The translations under genes and the position numbers were made by a program. This document shows, piece after piece, positions 29,268 through 32,070 of a stretch of 32,070 nt of DNA. This DNA comes from Akkermansiaceae bacterium (lineage in GTDB: Bacteria > Verrucomicrobiota > Verrucomicrobiia > Verrucomicrobiales > Akkermansiaceae), in contig JAIPKB010000045.1 in the NCBI GenBank assembly GCA_021733795.1, positions 1-32,070 on the forward strand. Reading direction: 5' to 3'. The notes under the pieces were generated by a model that did no database searches, was not told the origin of the DNA, and worked only from the letters and a program-made list of their open reading frames with translations. Within the stretch, counting starts at the first letter, position 1, and the number at the start of each line of letters is the position of its first letter.

Positions 29268-32070
29268 CGATGGTGAGCATTTTCATGGCTTCGAGGGCGA
29301 CGAGTTTGTCGCCGGCCTTGACCTGTTGGCCGATGGCGACCGCGAGTTCGGTGACCATCCCGGGGATCGGCGCGCAGGCGTGGGCGGGATCGGCGGCGGA
29401 GCCTTTGGGGCGGCTGGTGGTGGAGGTGGCTTTGAGCGAGTTATCGAACACGACCGATTCGCGCGGCATGCCGTTGAGTTCGTAGAACAAGGCGCGCCGC
29501 CCCGCAGAATCGGCCTCGCCGATGGAGATCAGCTTGATGATGAGGATCTTGCCGGGATCGATTTCGATCTCGATCTCCTCACCGATCTGCAGGCCATAGA
29601 AAAACGCAGGGGTCGGCAGCGAGCTGAGGTCGTCGTATTTCGCCCTGAACGCCACGAAGTCGGCGAAAACCTGCGGATACATCAGGTGCGAGAACAGGTC
29701 GTCGTCGGTGGCGGGGCGGCCGAGGTTGGTGGCGAGGTCGGCGCGGGTGGCTTCGAGGTCCACGGGTTCCGCCAGTTCGCCCGGGCGTTTGGTGGTGGCC
29801 TTGCGGTTGCCGAGCACGACCTTTTGGACCGCCACCGGCCAGCCTCCGTCCGGTTGGCCGAGGCCGCCGGCGAGCATGTCGATCACGGACTCCGGGAAGT
29901 CGATGGAGCCGGGTTTCAAGTTCGGCACATCGGCCGCCTTGAGGCCGCGGGTGATGAGGAACATGCACATATCGCCGACGACTTTCGAGGAAGGCGTGAC
30001 CTTGACGATGTCGCCGAACAACTGGTTGACCTCGGCGTAGGTGCGGGCGATTTCGCGCCAGCGGTGGCCGAGGCCCATGGCGGCGGCCTGTTCGCGGAGA
30101 TTGGTGTATTGGCCGCCGGGCATTTCGTGCTCATAGACCTCGGCGGTGCCGGCGCGCGGGGCGGAGTCGAACGGTTTGTAGCTGGGCAGGACGACCTCCC
30201 AGTAGTCCGAGAGTTCGTTGAGTGCGTCGAAGTCGAGGCCCGGATCGCGGTCGGTCCCGGCCATGGCGGCGGCGATCGAATTGAGGTTCGGCTGGGAGGT
30301 GGAGCCGGACATCGAGGCGATGGCGAGGTCCACGATGTCCACCCCGGCGTTGGCGGCGGCGAGCACCGAGGCGGCGTTGATGCCGGAGGTGTCGTGGGTG
30401 TGGAAATGGATGGGGATGCCGATTTCCTGTTTGAGCGCGGTGATGAGCTTGCGGGCGGCCAGCGGCTTGCACAAACCGGCCATGTCCTTGATGGCGAGGA
30501 TGTGGGCGCCCATCCGCTCCAGTTCCTTCGCCTTCGCGAGATAGTAGTTCAGCGAGTACTTGTCCCGTTTTTCGTCGTTGATGTCGCCCGTATAACAAAT
30601 CGAGGCCTCGCAGAGGACCTTGCCGTGCTCGCGGGCGGCGGTCATCGCCACCTGCATGTTGGGCAGGTAGTTGAGCGAATCGAAAATCCGGAAGATGTCC
30701 ATCCCGGAGTCCGCCGCGTGGCGGACGAAGCCGGCGACGACGTTGTCCGGATAATTCGAATAGCCCACGGCATTGGAGCCGCGGAAAAGCATCTGGAAGC
30801 AGAGGTTCGGGATTTTCTCGCGCAGTTGGCGGAGCCGGTCCCACGGGCACTCGTTGAGGAACCTCATCGCCGTATCGAAGGTGGCGCCACCCCACATTTC
30901 CAACGAAAACAACTGGGGCACGCGGTAGGCCATGGCCTCGGCCGCGCGGAGCATGTCGTAGGTCCGCATGCGGGTGGCCATCAGCGATTGATGGGCGTCG
31001 CGCAGCGTGGTGTCGGTCACCAGCAAGCGGGTTTCCGCCAGGATCCACTTGGCAAACTCTTCCGGCCCGAGTTTCACTAACAAATCCCTGCTGCCGGCCG
31101 GAACCCGCGCATGGTGTTCGGCGACGAACGAGCCCGGCGCCACCGCCTTGGGCAGCAAGCCGGCGGGTTTCCAGCCTTTGGCGGTGGGGTTGCCGTTGAG
31201 GGTGATGTCGGAGAGGTAGGAGAGCGTGCGGGTCGCGCGGTCGCGGCGGGGCCGGAACTGGAACAACTCGGCCTTGGTGTCAATCAGTTTGGTGTGGGCT
31301 TGGCCGGCACGGAAGGTTTCATCGGCGATGACGTTCTCCAGGAACGGGATGTTTGTCTTGACGCCGCGGATGCGGAATTCACGCAGCGCGCGGTCCATCC
31401 GCTGGCAGGCCATCGGGAAATCCCGCCCCATCGCGGTGACCTTGACCAGCATCGAGTCATAGAAAGGCGTGACCACCGAGCCGGCGTCCCCGGAGGCGGC
31501 GTCCAACCGGATGCCGAAGCCGGCGGCCGAGCGGTAGGTGAGGATCCGCCCGTAATCCGGCGCGAAATTCTTCAGTGCGTCCTCCGTGGTGATGCGGCAC
31601 TGGATGGCGAAGCCGTTGCAGGGAATCTGCTCCTGCGGTGGAATCGCCAGCTCCTCGCCGAACAGGGGATTGCCCTGGGCGATGAGGATTTGCGAGCGCA
31701 CCAGGTCGATCCCGGTCACGCATTCGGTCACGGTGTGCTCCACCTGGATGCGCGGGTTCATCTCGATGAAGAACCAGTCGTTCCGGTCCATGTCGTAGAG
31801 GAACTCGACCGTGCCGGCATTGTTGTAGCCAATGCCTTTGGCCAGCTTGACCGCCGCCTCGCAGAGTTCCTTGCGGACCCTGGGGTCGAGGTGCATGGCG
31901 GGCGCGACTTCGACGACCTTCTGATACCGGCGCTGCACCGAGCAATCGCGCTCATGGAGGTGGACGACGTTGCCGTGCTGGTCGCCGAGGATCTGCACCT
32001 CGATGTGTTTGGCGCGGGAAATGTAGCGTTCGAGGAAGACCGCCGGATTACCGAAGGCGTTGAGCGCCTC
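29170..32070 (-). CDS. pyc: Pyruvate carboxylase (N-terminus outside window)
   Basis: The last 966 residues of a protein of about 1150. The frame is open to the window edge, so the gene begins beyond 32070. It makes oxaloacetate from pyruvate, bicarbonate and ATP, feeding the TCA cycle and gluconeogenesis. Visible parts: the second half of the biotin carboxylase domain (KHIEVQILGDQHGNVVHLHE, FIEMNPRIQVEHTVTE); the carboxyltransferase domain from about residue 350 (LLVTDTTLRDAHQSLMATRM, then IHFHTHDTSGINAASVLAAA); the PYC/OADA linking domain (about 690-820); and the C-terminal biotinyl domain with the biotinylated lysine in LEAMKM near residue 927. All parts seen are intact. It converges with sbtB, another bicarbonate-related gene. 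Confidence 0.95.
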   Translation of the reverse strand, partial: EALNAFGNPAVFLERYISRAKHIEVQILGDQHGNVVHLHERDCSVQRRYQKVVEVAPAMHLDPRVRKELCEAAVKLAKGIGYNNAGTVEFLYDMDRNDWFFIEMNPRIQVEHTVTECVTGIDLVRSQILIAQGNPLFGEELAIPPQEQIPCNGFAIQCRITTEDALKNFAPDYGRILTYRSAAGFGIRLDAASGDAGSVVTPFYDSMLVKVTAMGRDFPMACQRMDRALREFRIRGVKTNIPFLENVIADETFRAGQAHTKLIDTKAELFQFRPRRDRATRTLSYLSDITLNGNPTAKGWKPAGLLPKAVAPGSFVAEHHARVPAGSRDLLVKLGPEEFAKWILAETRLLVTDTTLRDAHQSLMATRMRTYDMLRAAEAMAYRVPQLFSLEMWGGATFDTAMRFLNECPWDRLRQLREKIPNLCFQMLFRGSNAVGYSNYPDNVVAGFVRHAADSGMDIFRIFDSLNYLPNMQVAMTAAREHGKVLCEASICYTGDINDEKRDKYSLNYYLAKAKELERMGAHILAIKDMAGLCKPLAARKLITALKQEIGIPIHFHTHDTSGINAASVLAAANAGVDIVDLAIASMSGSTSQPNLNSIAAAMAGTDRDPGLDFDALNELSDYWEVVLPSYKPFDSAPRAGTAEVYEHEMPGGQYTNLREQAAAMGLGHRWREIARTYAEVNQLFGDIVKVTPSSKVVGDMCMFLITRGLKAADVPNLKPGSIDFPESVIDMLAGGLGQPDGGWPVAVQKVVLGNRKATTKRPGELAEPVDLEATRADLATNLGRPATDDDLFSHLMYPQVFADFVAFRAKYDDLSSLPTPAFFYGLQIGEEIEIEIDPGKILIIKLISIGEADSAGRRALFYELNGMPRESVVFDNSLKATSTTSRPKGSAADPAHACAPIPGMVTELAVAIGQQVKAGDKLVALEAMKMLTIVSANADGTVAEVLVKKGDQVDSDDLLLRLALE

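Noticed and set aside
29326-31080. 584-residue plus-strand open frame opposite pyruvate carboxylase
   Set aside because: It is antisense to an unmistakable pyruvate carboxylase; the His-, Gly- and Val-rich translation is typical of a shadow frame.

Overview
The window looks like a high-GC chromosome segment of a polysaccharide-degrading member of the Verrucomicrobiota, probably Verrucomicrobiales. This is inferred from gene content: a secreted sulfatase, a GH95 alpha-L-fucosidase, a GxGYxYP protein, a Tat-exported Gfo/Idh/MocA oxidoreductase beside a HEAT-repeat protein, very long lamin-tail/CotH-kinase proteins with a shared C-terminal module, and a CIA30/fasciclin-like protein. No rRNA, tRNA, CRISPR array or intact transposase was found.

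Layout. Positions 1-3563 (+) hold the 3' part of a LamG-domain secreted protein, a collapsed family-2 O-methyltransferase and a sulfatase. Positions 3806-4498 (-) hold a VapBC-like toxin-antitoxin pair whose promoter can be read directly and which may be leaderless. Positions 4858-9286 (+) hold a GH95 fucosidase overlapping a GxGYxYP protein by ATGA, which in turn overlaps a 54-codon remnant of an OPT-family transporter. Positions 9464-11719 (+) hold a Gfo/Idh/MocA oxidoreductase, a HEAT protein and a broken C4-zinc-finger ORF. Positions 12297-21623 (+) hold two giant CotH proteins around a small secreted protein of unknown function. Positions 21905-22891 (-) hold the CIA30/fasciclin-like protein. 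Positions 23624-27893 hold housekeeping and stress genes: an SDR/DUF2867 protein, an NhaR-like regulator with a small overlapping ORF, a short HPF, and a TerC membrane protein. Positions 28049-32070 form a bicarbonate-linked block: a purK fragment, an sbtA fragment fused in frame to sbtB, and a convergent pyruvate carboxylase that runs off the window.

Two structural themes stand out. First, several loci are collapsed genes with pieces missing and, in several cases, the reading frame kept: the methyltransferase, OPT, zinc-finger, purK and sbtA/sbtB loci and the fasciclin part of the CIA30 gene. Start codons and operon overlaps often survive. This points either to repeated small deletions or to an assembly or strain-mixture problem. 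Second, the gaps contain inverted-repeat elements. Three of them (16486-16751, 21659-21809, 23108-23526) share one plan: terminal inverted repeats enclosing two opposed hairpins with GGACC/GGTCC-type stems, reminiscent of REPIN/MITE elements. One of these is itself interrupted by another palindromic element flanked by a perfect 10-bp direct repeat. A fourth, unrelated inverted repeat lies at 25142-25248.

The carbohydrate genes fit together as a secreted or periplasmic system for sulfated, fucose-containing glycans: sulfatase, GH95 fucosidase, GxGYxYP protein and Gfo/Idh/MocA oxidoreductase. The substrate is inferred, not shown.
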